Shown here in pieces: positions 11,629 through 20,009 of a DNA stretch of 64,000 bases. The position numbers and the translations under genes are program-made. This DNA is from an uncultured Ruminiclostridium sp. Its GTDB lineage: Bacteria; Bacillota; Clostridia; Oscillospirales; Ruminococcaceae. The notes under the pieces are model-generated. The model had not been told where the DNA came from. It saw nothing but the letters and a program-made list of their open reading frames with translations, and did not search any database. The DNA lies in assembly GCA_947630175.1 (NCBI GenBank), contig CANRGJ010000004.1, positions 1 to 64,000 on the forward strand, given 5' to 3'. Position 1 is the first letter of the stretch. Every line of letters begins with the position of its first letter.

Positions 11629-12243
11629 ATGAAAAAAGCAAGATTACTTACTGGTATTGCTGTTGCAGCTACCGCAGCAATGGCAATGACCACAATGGCT
11701 TCCGCTTATGATCTGGGCGAGAAAAATTTGGGAAAAAACTGGAGCTTGAATATTGAAGTTCCCGCATCTGAATTTGCAGACGTTACAGCAGATTCCTACA
11801 TAACTATCACTTTCACCGCTGATCCTGCTGAAACCGAATACTGGTGTGTCAAGCCTTGCGTAAACGATGGCGGCTGGATGTTTATTGCAGACGCAAAATA
11901 CCTTGCTGAAGGCGAAGATGTACTCGCTGTTATTTCAGAACCCAACCATGACACCTTTGAAATAGGCAACGCTGATATGACCTCTGTTACATTCAAGGTT
12001 CCTTCCGGCGCAGTTGATCTCCTTAAAGAAGGCGGAATGCCTATAATGGGTCACAGCATTACTTTGAAAGAGTTGACGATCTCCGACGAACCTCCCGCTG
12101 CTCCCGCTCCTGACAACGGAAACACTGATGCTCCTACCGCTGACAAGAACACTCCTGATACAGGCGTTGAAGGCGTTGCAATCGTAGCTGCTCTGGCAAT
12201 CGTTGCTACCGGTGCTGTTGTTGTAGCAAGAAAGAGAAAGTAA
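11629..12243 (+). CDS. Small wall-anchored surface protein with TPDTG sorting motif
   Basis: 204 residues: signal peptide MKKARLLTGIAVAATAAMAM...ASA (1-26), a compact beta-rich domain of about 120 residues with two Cys, a Pro/Ala/Asn/Thr-rich linker (about 150-172), then TPDTG, a hydrophobic helix and RKRK, the layout of a sortase substrate. The domain resembles secreted carbohydrate-binding-like modules of ruminococci, but no catalytic residues or named family can be claimed. AAAGGA lies ten bases before ATG. A strong terminator follows. It sits between AraC/lacZ and the glucan cluster. Confidence 0.85.
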   Translation: MKKARLLTGIAVAATAAMAMTTMASAYDLGEKNLGKNWSLNIEVPASEFADVTADSYITITFTADPAETEYWCVKPCVNDGGWMFIADAKYLAEGEDVLAVISEPNHDTFEIGNADMTSVTFKVPSGAVDLLKEGGMPIMGHSITLKELTISDEPPAAPAPDNGNTDAPTADKNTPDTGVEGVAIVAALAIVATGAVVVARKRK

Positions 12244-12268
12244 TTATTTGATTCCGTTAATATATTTT

Positions 12269-12297
12269 ATCCCTGCCTATGGCAGGGATTCTTTTTA
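12269..12297 (+). terminator. Rho-independent terminator
   Basis: Perfect 9-bp stem ATCCCTGCC/GGCAGGGAT with loop TAT and a T-rich tail, 26 bases after the wall-protein stop codon. Confidence 0.92.
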
Positions 12298-12570
12298 TAC
12301 GTTTTTATTGCGGAGTAAAAATATTAAACAAATACAACTGTATAATAATTAACCATTGCACTAATGACAATTAAACAGCGTTGTTCCCTCTGCTTAAGTT
12401 CTTAATCGCAGCTTACCGTTTAAAAGCTATTGTAACCTGTCGCTTATAAATCATAATAAACGCACGATACAATAAAGGATTTACTTACGTAAAGCGTTAA
12501 ACTGACCCGTACATTTTAAAAGCTGCTTGTACACTGTCAAGCAATCTATTGCAAATATAATTTACAGAAA
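12298..12570. other. Intergenic region, no gene seen
   Basis: About 270 A+T-rich bases between two terminators of convergent genes. No reading frame with a ribosome-binding site and no strong hairpin is apparent. Confidence 0.5.
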
Positions 12571-12596
12571 AGGACCGCCTCTTTCGAGACGGTCCT
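12571..12596 (-). terminator. Terminator of the sugar-binding lipoprotein gene
   Basis: AGGACCGCCTC/GAGACGGTCCT form an 11-bp stem with one mismatch and loop TTTC. On the minus strand it is followed by TTTTCTG. It lies 44 bases after the stop of the minus-strand gene. Confidence 0.85.
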
Positions 12597-12639
12597 CCCT
12601 TGGATGGAAAACATTAAAACAAATGAAAATTATCTTTGA

Positions 12640-14076
12640 TTATTCAAGTGAGCCGTTTGCCTTGTCGATCTCAGCCTGAACGCTGCCGTAAATAGAATCT
12701 CTTGTGCTGATCCAGGAAACTTCATTGTGATAAGCGTCCTTGGTAGGATTGTCAAGAGCATCGAACATTTCATCGGAAACGCCCTTGTAATATTCAAATA
12801 CAGGATGTGCGTCGGACAATTCGTGGATCTTCTCCCACATATCCCACATTTCTTCAGTCCAGCCGTATTCGTTAAAGTACTGGTCCTTGGTTATCTCATC
12901 AGATTTCTCGCTGGTCGTTGCAGCTGCCTCGCAGTACATATAAGCAGCAAAGCCTTCGGGGTTCTTTGCGCCTGAGCAGAGCATATAACCTACAACACGG
13001 GAAGGAATGTAGAGCTCGTCAGCAGCAGGGCACTTAGGTACGGGAACGAAACCAACGTCAGCGGCGTCATCAGCGTAATTGGACAAAGCGTATTCGCCTT
13101 CAAGCTGAGTCAGAGCCCATTCGCCGCAGGGGAAGAACAATGTAGTGCCAAGACCTACGTTTCTTGCATTTGCTGTCCAACCGTTATCCCATACGGGGTA
13201 AGCCATTGATTCTCTGTGGATATCCAGCAGAAGCTCCTGAGCCTGCTCGATGAGAGAATTGTTAAGGTTGTTTACTAACTTGCCGTCTTCTATTCCTACG
13301 AAAGGAACGCCGGTGGAGTTGCAGAAGCCCTGAGATACCCACCAACCGTCGGTAGCATAATAGCCTTCACCGTTCTTGCTGCAGAAATCCTGCATCATCT
13401 TTTTGCAGGTGTCCCAATCCCACTTGCCTTCTTCAAGAAGCTTGGCAGGATCTTCAAAACCGTTTGCCTCAACAACTTTCTTGTTGTATATCATAAGTAC
13501 GTCAACAGCGGTTCCGATAGCGCCTACATAGTGCTTGCCCTGGAATACGAACTTGTCGTTTATGGAATTCAGGTCTTTCCACCACTGGTCGTTGTAGTCG
13601 ATGTAATCGTCAAGGGGCTGGAACATATGGTTGATCGCACCCTTGGGGAATGCGTCCATATCAGCAGCAGAGAAGAAGTCGGGAGCATCGTCTGTTGATA
13701 TCAGGGCAGCCAGTCTGGAATATCTGTCAGCGTCAGGAACAGTGATATCTTCGATCTCACCGCCAAATCTGCTCTGAAACAGTTCAATGGCTACGTCCTT
13801 GTTTTTGCCCTTCGCAGGGTTTCTTGGCCATGAAGCAAGGAAAGAAATCTTCTTGTTTTCAAGTTCAAATTCCTTTACTTCGATCTCTTCGGCTTTGCTT
13901 TGCTCTTCCTGACCCATAGTAGAGGGAGCAGGAGTAGTTCCGTTGGATGCAGAGTCAGAGCCGTTGCCGTTTCCGTTTCCGTTGTTTCCGCCCTGTACAT
14001 TTTCAGCACATGCGGTCAAAAGGCTGAGTGAAGTGATGACCGCTAATGTTGCGGATATCAATCTTCTTTTGTTCAT
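12640..14076 (-). CDS. ABC transporter sugar-binding lipoprotein
   Basis: 478 residues with a lipoprotein signal peptide (MNKRRLISATLAVITSLSLLTAC, lipobox LTAC, lipidated Cys about 23), a Gly/Asn/Ser-rich linker and a family-1 extracellular solute-binding fold: ALISTDDAPDFFSAADMDAFPKG early, and GWWVSQGF and FFPCGEWALTQL in the ligand half. Length is normal for oligosaccharide binding proteins. ATG at 14076 has AGGAGG nine bases upstream. No permease or ATPase is near, so it must work with components encoded elsewhere. The adjacent GH16 and GH5 genes suggest beta-glucan oligosaccharides as ligand (inference). Confidence 0.92.
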   Translation of the reverse strand: MNKRRLISATLAVITSLSLLTACAENVQGGNNGNGNGNGSDSASNGTTPAPSTMGQEEQSKAEEIEVKEFELENKKISFLASWPRNPAKGKNKDVAIELFQSRFGGEIEDITVPDADRYSRLAALISTDDAPDFFSAADMDAFPKGAINHMFQPLDDYIDYNDQWWKDLNSINDKFVFQGKHYVGAIGTAVDVLMIYNKKVVEANGFEDPAKLLEEGKWDWDTCKKMMQDFCSKNGEGYYATDGWWVSQGFCNSTGVPFVGIEDGKLVNNLNNSLIEQAQELLLDIHRESMAYPVWDNGWTANARNVGLGTTLFFPCGEWALTQLEGEYALSNYADDAADVGFVPVPKCPAADELYIPSRVVGYMLCSGAKNPEGFAAYMYCEAAATTSEKSDEITKDQYFNEYGWTEEMWDMWEKIHELSDAHPVFEYYKGVSDEMFDALDNPTKDAYHNEVSWISTRDSIYGSVQAEIDKANGSLE

Positions 14077-14144
14077 AAAACTTTCCTCCTTATTGGATTT
14101 TAACGTGCTGTGGTTGTAATTTGATTTTCCGCTGATTCAATTTT

Positions 14145-14172
14145 ACAATATAGTCAGATTTTGCAATATCAA
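14145..14172 (-). promoter_or_regulatory. Probable promoter of the sugar-binding lipoprotein gene
   Basis: Minus strand TTGATA (14172-14167), 16-base spacer, TATTGT (14150-14145), about 70 bases before the start codon. The shared motif at 14182-14192 lies immediately upstream of the -35 box. Confidence 0.55.
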
Positions 14173-14181
14173 CTTTTTGTC

Positions 14182-14192
14182 TTTAATATCGT
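14182..14192. promoter_or_regulatory. Shared motif TTTAATATCGT, site 1
   Basis: TTTAATATCGTATTTTTG here and TTTAATATCGTTTTTATG at 15047 share an 11-base core and a similar flank. This copy is directly upstream of the lipoprotein promoter. The two copies could be operators of one regulator of beta-glucan genes. Confidence 0.35.
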
Positions 14193-14232
14193 ATTTTTGT
14201 AGCAAAAATATGGCATACAAAACGATCATAGT

Positions 14233-14982
14233 TCATTGAACGGGCGTATAGCGTATCCACATATATTCTGCGGTCACAGGGAGAGCTGTATCGTTAAAAG
14301 CGTTCAGCCAACCGTCAACTCCGGTACCGCACCAGGCGTTCATCATTATCTTTCCTTGGGTAACAGGTATATTTTCAGTTACACTGTGGACTTCTTTTCC
14401 GTCCACATACCATGTTATTTTATCCTCCAGCCATTCAAAGGCATAAGTATGAAAATCCTCAGAGGCGTCAAAGCCGAGGTCGTATAAATATTCATGATTG
14501 CCCTTGCTGTCTGTAAAATAGTTGAACTGAACCTTTGAAGTATCCTTTCCAAGTATCTCCACGTCTATTTCGTCCCAGGGATTATTGTCCGAAGGCCCTG
14601 TGTACGTAAAAAATGAAGAAACGACGCCGTCGTTCTTTATAGCTTTCATATTTACTTCATAAAGACCGTAGCCGTAAAAATCCTTGCTCCTAAATTCCCC
14701 GCCTGAATAAGGTATTCCGCCTGAAGGCGTCGGGTCGTTTGCAATAACGAGCTGCATTTTCCCGTCATTGAACGTGACGTTGTCTGCTCTCCAGGTCACA
14801 TTGAACATACTGCCGTTCGTCCAGCCGTCAGAGCTTTCAAAGCCCTCAGGCATACCGTTTTTAAATTCCGCATATACGGCGCCCTCAGGCAGCTGCTCAT
14901 TCTGATTGCTGCAGGCGGGCAGGAAAAGAGTTGATAAGATAAATACGGCAGGCAAAATTTTTCTTACAATTTTAATATTCAT
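14233..14982 (-). CDS. GH16 lichenase-like beta-glucanase, lipoprotein
   Basis: 249 residues. Signal peptide with lipobox FLPAC (Cys about 24), so the enzyme is surface-tethered. The GH16 catalytic motif WDEIDVEILGKD (about 134-145) has the nucleophile Glu, assisting Asp and acid/base Glu in E-I-D-x-E spacing without the extra Met of laminarinases; this spacing and KVQFNYFTD match 1,3-1,4-beta-glucanases (lichenase, EC 3.2.1.73). Further family residues are W in TWYVDGKEV and the MMNAWCGTGVDGW segment. It probably cuts cereal mixed-linkage glucan at the cell surface and feeds the adjacent binding lipoprotein. A T-run-less end is shared with the lipoprotein gene region, so the terminator is unclear. 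Confidence 0.93.
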   Translation of the reverse strand: MNIKIVRKILPAVFILSTLFLPACSNQNEQLPEGAVYAEFKNGMPEGFESSDGWTNGSMFNVTWRADNVTFNDGKMQLVIANDPTPSGGIPYSGGEFRSKDFYGYGLYEVNMKAIKNDGVVSSFFTYTGPSDNNPWDEIDVEILGKDTSKVQFNYFTDSKGNHEYLYDLGFDASEDFHTYAFEWLEDKITWYVDGKEVHSVTENIPVTQGKIMMNAWCGTGVDGWLNAFNDTALPVTAEYMWIRYTPVQ

Positions 14983-15046
14983 AGTAACACCTCCTGTAAT
15001 TAAAATTTTATCATTTCAGCTTTTAAATTGATATAAAAATTATATT

Positions 15047-15057
15047 TTTAATATCGT
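15047..15057. promoter_or_regulatory. Shared motif TTTAATATCGT, site 2
   Basis: Second copy of the 11-base core, located in the divergent region between the GH16 and GH5 genes, about 65 bases from the GH16 start. See the first copy at 14182. Confidence 0.35.
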
Positions 15058-15134
15058 TTTTATGTCCTTACAACTGCTTATCGCCTTAATGTAATCGTTT
15101 TATTTTTCTAAAATGTGATATAAAAAATAAATAT

Positions 15135-15162
15135 TTGATATTATCATAACTGGCATTATGAT
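15135..15162 (+). promoter_or_regulatory. Possible promoter of the GH5 gene
   Basis: TTGATA at 15135-15140, 16-base spacer, TATGAT at 15157-15162, about 70 bases before the GH5 start. An alternative -10, TATACT, lies five bases further on. Confidence 0.45.
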
Positions 15163-15230
15163 ATACTGATTTCGTCAGCAGGCGGATAAAAATATCTGCT
15201 GATAAAATACACGGAAAGGTGGAAAATGAA

Positions 15231-16187
15231 ATGCTTAAACTGAAAGAAAAAGGGTTTTACAGAGGCGTGGATCTTGGCGGTTGGCTGTCGCAGTGCGATT
15301 ACAGCGAGGAAAGACTCAACAACTTTATTAAAGAGGAAGATTTCAAGAAAATAGCATCGTGGGGTCTTGACCATGTGAGACTGCCAATAGACTACAATAT
15401 TCTTGAGGACAACAACGGCGGATATATAGACGAAGGCTTTGAGCGTGTGGAAAAGGCTTTGCTGACTGCAAAAAAATACGGTCTGAACGTTGTTCTCGAT
15501 TTACATAAGACAGCGGGATTTTCCTTTGACTTCGGAGAAAAGGAAAGCGGATTTTTTGAAAACGAAGAATTGCAGGAGCGTTTTCTCAAGCTGTGGGATA
15601 AGCTGGCGCAGAATTTCGGAAAATACTCTGATACTGTCGCTTTTGAACTGCTCAATGAGGTAACCGACAGAAGCTATAATGATGTGTGGAACAATATTTC
15701 ATTAAAATGTGTTGAAAGAATAAGAAAATACGCACCCGATACTCTCATATTCATAGGCGGATACTGGAACAACAGCCCTGAGGCAGTAAAAGATCTTGCA
15801 GACCCGTATGACGACAAAATAGTTTACGTATTCCACTGCTATGCGCCACTGAAGTTTACTCATCAAGGCGCACACTGGACAAGGGAGATCGACCCCGAAG
15901 AAAGATACAGTTTTGAAGATATGAAAATAAACGCCGAAATGTTTGAGTATATTTTCAAAACTGCGCTGGAAAAAGCCCAAAAATGCGGGACCGACGTTTA
16001 TTGCGGCGAATACGGCGTTATAGACAAGGCTACTCCAAAAGACGTATTGGAATGGTATAAGGTGATAAACGGCGTGTTTGAAAAACACGGTATTGCAAGA
16101 GCAGCATGGTGCTACAAAGGTATGGATTTCGGAATTACAGACAGTTGGCTTGACGACGTAAGAGACGAGCTTATAAAATATCTGTAA
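15231..16187 (+). CDS. GH5 family glucanase, cytoplasmic
   Basis: 318 residues from ATG 15231, which has GGTGG eight bases upstream; the GTG at 15219 overlaps that site and is less likely. GH5 TIM barrel: RGVDLGGWLSQ near the start, HVRLPIDYN, acid/base Glu in FELLNEVTD (about 141), HCYAP with active-site His, and nucleophile Glu in YCGEYGVI (about 259). There is no signal peptide, so it likely cleaves imported beta-glucan oligosaccharides. It is divergent from the GH16 gene. Exact specificity (cellodextrin, mixed-linkage or glucomannan) cannot be read. Confidence 0.92.
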   Translation: MLKLKEKGFYRGVDLGGWLSQCDYSEERLNNFIKEEDFKKIASWGLDHVRLPIDYNILEDNNGGYIDEGFERVEKALLTAKKYGLNVVLDLHKTAGFSFDFGEKESGFFENEELQERFLKLWDKLAQNFGKYSDTVAFELLNEVTDRSYNDVWNNISLKCVERIRKYAPDTLIFIGGYWNNSPEAVKDLADPYDDKIVYVFHCYAPLKFTHQGAHWTREIDPEERYSFEDMKINAEMFEYIFKTALEKAQKCGTDVYCGEYGVIDKATPKDVLEWYKVINGVFEKHGIARAAWCYKGMDFGITDSWLDDVRDELIKYL

Positions 16188-16196
16188 AAGCTTAAA

Positions 16197-16230
16197 AAGG
16201 CTTTCGGTACAAATACCGAAAGCCTTTTTT
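16197..16230. terminator. Bidirectional terminator
   Basis: A 13-bp perfect stem, AAGGCTTTCGGTA with TACCGAAAGCCTT, loop CAAA, then T6. It closes the GH5 gene and, read the other way, the U32 peptidase gene. Confidence 0.95.
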
Positions 16231-17440
16231 ATTTTGTTTCTGCGCATACACGCCTGATAATGGAATTTTTCGGAAATTCCCTTTCGCATACCGCTTTAAG
16301 TCTTTCTGCCGCTTTGTTTGCGATTTTGATTTCCTCGCCGTTTGAATTATACAGGTGCTTTATGCAAAATTTTACAGGCTCGCAATGCGGACTTAACACC
16401 TCAAGCTCATCATCTGACGTAAAATAATTTCGTTGAGTTATCAAGACCATTCCGTTTTCACTGCCGTCGACTATTCCGACAAAATCACGACTGCGGACGT
16501 AACCGCTGCTTTCATATACCTGTTTAGGGTCATAAGCGCCGAAATAAAATCCTGTGCAATAATCACGGTGACTTACGCAGAAGACCTCGTCCTTTACCCA
16601 CTGAGGGACAGGCTTTTTATCGGCGGCGCATTGTAATGCGATACTGTATGCATTCGTGACGGTTGCAACATAATATGCCGATTTTGCTCTTCCCTCAATT
16701 TTAAAGCTGGTTACTCCGGCGTCTGCAAGCTTGTCCAGATGCTCTATCATACACATATCCTTTGCATTGAGAATGTATGAGCCGCCGTCTTCCTCGTAAA
16801 TCGGAAAGTATTGCCCGGGGCGTGTTTCCTCAACCAGATTATACTTCCAGCGGCAGGGCTGGGCACATTCTCCTTTATTTGCATTTCTTCCTGTCATATA
16901 TGCAGACAATAAGCATCTTCCTGAAAAGGAAACGCACATTGCGCCATGGACAAATGCCTCTATATCCATATCATCGGGAATATTATCACGCATTCTTCTT
17001 ATCTCGTCTATTCCCATTTCTCGTGACAGGACTATCCTTTTAGCTCCCATTTTATAAAGTTCGTTTGCCGCCGCATAATTTACAACGCCTACCTGAGTTG
17101 ACATATGTATGTCAAGGTCAGGAGCGTATTTTTTTATAAGCGACATAACGCCTAAATCGCAAACGATTGCGGCGTCAATACCTGTTAACGAAGCATTTTT
17201 TATAAAATCGGGAAAAGCGTCTATTTCATCATTGGAAGGCAGCGTATTGCAGGTAAGATATACTTTTACGCCATGCGAATGGGCAAAATCCACTGCTTTT
17301 TTCATTTGCTCAAAATCAAAATTTTTTGCAGCGGCTCTCATTCCATAGCTTTTTCCGCCGATATAAACGGCATTACATCCGAAATTTACAGCGGCCTCCA
17401 GGCATTCATAATCGCCCGCAGGTGAAAGAAGTTCAAGCAT
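16229..17440 (-). CDS. U32 family protein, TrhP/YrrO-like tRNA hydroxylation factor
   Basis: 403 residues, the size of YrrO/TrhP proteins. Hallmarks: LLSPAGDYECLEAAVNFGCNAVYIGG at the N-terminus, EAFVHGAMCVSFSGRCLLS (about 162-180), and KGECAQPCRWKY (about 190-201), giving the conserved Cys set expected to hold an Fe-S cluster. In Bacillus the homologue is needed for 5-hydroxyuridine in tRNA and sits next to yrrL (mltG), as here, although the intervening yrrM and yrrN are missing. It starts with GGGGGA before ATG at 17440. It was formerly called a collagenase; protease activity is doubtful. Confidence 0.9.
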   Translation of the reverse strand: MLELLSPAGDYECLEAAVNFGCNAVYIGGKSYGMRAAAKNFDFEQMKKAVDFAHSHGVKVYLTCNTLPSNDEIDAFPDFIKNASLTGIDAAIVCDLGVMSLIKKYAPDLDIHMSTQVGVVNYAAANELYKMGAKRIVLSREMGIDEIRRMRDNIPDDMDIEAFVHGAMCVSFSGRCLLSAYMTGRNANKGECAQPCRWKYNLVEETRPGQYFPIYEEDGGSYILNAKDMCMIEHLDKLADAGVTSFKIEGRAKSAYYVATVTNAYSIALQCAADKKPVPQWVKDEVFCVSHRDYCTGFYFGAYDPKQVYESSGYVRSRDFVGIVDGSENGMVLITQRNYFTSDDELEVLSPHCEPVKFCIKHLYNSNGEEIKIANKAAERLKAVCEREFPKNSIIRRVCAETK

Positions 17441-17459
17441 AAGTCCCCCATATTTTTAT

Positions 17460-17490
17460 GCGGCGTTTACATATAGTCAGTAAACGCCGC
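17460..17490. other. Intercistronic hairpin between mltG and the U32 gene
   Basis: GCGGCGTTTAC and GTAAACGCCGC form an 11-bp perfect stem with a 9-base loop. In the direction of transcription (minus) it is not followed by a T-run, so it is more likely an RNA-processing or stability hairpin than a terminator. On the plus strand it is followed by T6. Confidence 0.6.
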
Positions 17491-17499
17491 AGATATTTT

Positions 17500-18900
17500 T
17501 TAAACAAGTCCTGCCTTTTCAAGATTTGCCTGATGTTCCTCCGCAGTAGACGCAAAGAACGTTTCGCCTTCATCGTTGGCGCAGAAATAATAGTACGTCG
17601 TAGGAGTATCGGCAAGCACTGCATTTATAGCATCTATTCCGGGATTGCATATCGGTCCTGCAGGTATGCCGACCGCAACGTATGTGTCATACGCATTCGA
17701 CACTGCCTGAAGTGAGACGGACATATCATAATCTTTATAGTAAGGCTCTATGCAGTCCTGAACGTAAAATACCGTTGCGTCGGATTCCAAATGCTGAAAC
17801 GTTTCACCGTTGCGGATTCGGTTCAAGAAAACAGAGGCAACATTTTTCATATCCTCAGTGTCGCCTACCTCCGCCTGTACCATAGAGGCGAGAGTTATCA
17901 GCTGGTCAAGAGTAAGACCCATTTCATGCATTTTCTTATACATTGATTTTGTTATTTTAGAGTTAAAATTGGAGTATATTTTTCTTGCGGCGGCCTCCGC
18001 TTCTTTTGATGAGTCGATATCGGCGTCAGGATCGTCCTGCAGTTTATTCATAACGTAAAATTCATATTTATCGGGGAAAAGGTAGCCTTCCATTTGATTG
18101 AACTCAAGAGGTCCTTCCTCCACACGCCTTTCAAAATCATATACGTCCATTTTATTGCGGTAGAATTTCACAAAATCTTCGGCTCTGCAAACATAATTCT
18201 CCTCTAAAAGCTCTCCTATTTCTACGGCGGTCATTCCTTCGATTATAGTCACTTCGACCGTTCTTAACGCTGTTTTCGAGGCTTGAAGGACATCTACTAT
18301 ACTTCCGTAATTCATGGCTGATGATAACTTAAACGTGCCGCCTACAAAATCGTTCTGTCTGCCCTTCATTTCAACATACATTTTAAAAATATTTTTTTCA
18401 GTAATGATACCGTTTTCGTCGAGAGCGTCTATAACCTGATTTAAGGAAGGATTTTCAGGTATTTCAACTTCTACCTCAAATTCGTTAGTGCTTATTCCTG
18501 TGTAATCCAGAATTATATTAAGCAGTGTTGAACCGAGCTTTGCACCAACTGTTATTATAGCAGCGGATATAATTATTCCAAGCAAAATACGCAAAACAGT
18601 CTTTCGGCTTTGACGCTGCTTTGAAAGCTGTTCAACAAATTCAGCTACCTCTTGGTCCTGCTCTTCTGCAATGTCTGAATCGTCCTGTTCATCTTCACCG
18701 CCATCTTCAAAATCTATATCATGCATATTCTCATCTTCGGAAGCATTATCCCGATTTGATGAACCGAAAGCGAACGGATCTTCCTCACCGTATTCCGCCT
18801 TGGAAATACCGCTGTCATTATGAGATGTTTCCACTTCACTTTCGTTTGTATTGTCGAGAAGCTCTGATAAATCTTCGTTTTTTTCTTTGTTGTCGTCCAT
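17500..18900 (-). CDS. mltG: Endolytic transglycosylase MltG
   Basis: 466 residues. A long acidic cytoplasmic N-terminus (1 to about 95) precedes one membrane helix (about 103-130), a LysM-like region and the YceG/MltG catalytic domain: VTIIEGMTAVEIGELL, EGYLFPDKYEF (about 268-278), LASMVQAEVGD with the catalytic Glu (about 345), and the C-terminal ATPTTYYYF-like segment (ADTPTTYYYFCANDEGETFF). MltG cuts nascent glycan strands at the membrane and sets chain length. ATG follows the cyclo-ligase stop directly, with AGGAGG seven bases upstream. The acidic N-terminal extension of about 95 residues is longer than in E. coli. Confidence 0.95.
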   Translation of the reverse strand: MDDNKEKNEDLSELLDNTNESEVETSHNDSGISKAEYGEEDPFAFGSSNRDNASEDENMHDIDFEDGGEDEQDDSDIAEEQDQEVAEFVEQLSKQRQSRKTVLRILLGIIISAAIITVGAKLGSTLLNIILDYTGISTNEFEVEVEIPENPSLNQVIDALDENGIITEKNIFKMYVEMKGRQNDFVGGTFKLSSAMNYGSIVDVLQASKTALRTVEVTIIEGMTAVEIGELLEENYVCRAEDFVKFYRNKMDVYDFERRVEEGPLEFNQMEGYLFPDKYEFYVMNKLQDDPDADIDSSKEAEAAARKIYSNFNSKITKSMYKKMHEMGLTLDQLITLASMVQAEVGDTEDMKNVASVFLNRIRNGETFQHLESDATVFYVQDCIEPYYKDYDMSVSLQAVSNAYDTYVAVGIPAGPICNPGIDAINAVLADTPTTYYYFCANDEGETFFASTAEEHQANLEKAGLV

Positions 18901-19452
18901 TTATAACCTCCTGACCTTGCGCTCGGTAACGATAATATTCACCTTGACGTCATTTTCATCAGGTGAAAAATCCGTTATGAAATCCTCAAAACCGACGCCC
19001 AGTCTGACACATTTGTTTTCGGCAAAGAATCGGTCATAAAATCCTTTGCCGTATCCTATGCGATAACCGCTGACATTATAGCAAACAGCAGGTGTTATAC
19101 AAAGCGTATTTTCGGAAATGCCTGCCTTACGGCAGTGCTCCGAAGGCTCAGGTATGGAAAAAGCGCCTTTTTGTAAATCGCTGAAGCTGTTTATATATCT
19201 GAAAATCAATTTATCTCCTGCACATACGGGAGCAGCTATTCTTTTTCCCGATTTAAAGCAGTGTTCAAAAATACGGTGCGTGGGCAGTTCGCTGTCAATG
19301 CTGACATAGCATAAAACAGTATCTGCATTGATAAATTCATCAAGTGAAATAACAGCCTGCGATACACAGCGTCCCGCTTTCTCCAGAAATTCGGAAGAAA
19401 AGGTTCTGCGCTGTAACAGAAAGCGTTTTCTGACTTCCTCTTTTATCTGCAT
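18901..19452 (-). CDS. 5-formyltetrahydrofolate cyclo-ligase
   Basis: 183 residues, full length for the YgfA/YqgN family. It makes 5,10-methenyl-THF from 5-formyl-THF with ATP. Family signatures are the N-terminal KRFLLQRR, SELPTHRIF, and RIGYGKGFYDRFF (about 130-142), the nucleotide/substrate-binding loop. ATG lies inside the end of the DJ-1-like gene (10-base overlap) and its stop abuts mltG, so translation is coupled along the operon. Confidence 0.93.
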   Translation of the reverse strand: MQIKEEVRKRFLLQRRTFSSEFLEKAGRCVSQAVISLDEFINADTVLCYVSIDSELPTHRIFEHCFKSGKRIAAPVCAGDKLIFRYINSFSDLQKGAFSIPEPSEHCRKAGISENTLCITPAVCYNVSGYRIGYGKGFYDRFFAENKCVRLGVGFEDFITDFSPDENDVKVNIIVTERKVRRL

Positions 19453-19985
19453 TGCAAGGATGCCTTCATTGCCTGAGCAGCATTTGTGCCTTTAAGCAAT
19501 TCTAACAGTTTAAGACCAAATTCCTGCGCTACGCCTGCGCCTTTTGCAGTTATAACGCTGCAGTCAACGCATACGAAATCATCAGAAAGTTTTTTGCAGT
19601 CAAGCTGCTCCTCAAAACCAGGGAAACAAATCGCCTCTTTGTCCTTCAACAGTCCCTTATGTCCAAGTATTGAAGGCGCAGCACAAATTGCCGCAATATA
19701 TTTTCCTTTCTGAACGCAGAAATCTATCGCCTTTTGAACATAAGGATTGCTCTCCAGATTGAGAGTCCCGGGCATACCGCCTGGAAGAATTATCATTTCC
19801 AGTTTATCGTCAAGCTCAATCTCTGCCGCTGTGATGTCAGTATATACGCTTATACCGTGAGAACCTGTTATTATCTCCTCGCCAACGCCGACCGTCAGCA
19901 CATCACATTCTCCTCTGCGAAGTATATCCACGGGACAGAGGGCTTCCATTTCTTCAAATCCGTTAGCTAAAAAACAATATATCAT
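19443..19985 (-). CDS. DJ-1/PfpI family protein
   Basis: 180 residues. Class I glutamine-amidotransferase-like fold with nucleophile-elbow Cys in YIAAICAAPSILGHKGLL (about 100) and the early Glu in NGFEEMEALCPVDILRR (about 14), the DJ-1/YajL pair. LPGGMPGTLNL is also typical. Members act as glyoxalase III-like or protein deglycase/stress proteins; the exact substrate is not readable. AGGAG precedes ATG. It overlaps the next gene by 10 bases. Confidence 0.92.
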   Translation of the reverse strand: MIYCFLANGFEEMEALCPVDILRRGECDVLTVGVGEEIITGSHGISVYTDITAAEIELDDKLEMIILPGGMPGTLNLESNPYVQKAIDFCVQKGKYIAAICAAPSILGHKGLLKDKEAICFPGFEEQLDCKKLSDDFVCVDCSVITAKGAGVAQEFGLKLLELLKGTNAAQAMKASLQCR

Positions 19986-20009
19986 TTATTTTTCTCCTTT
20001 CAAAGGTTT

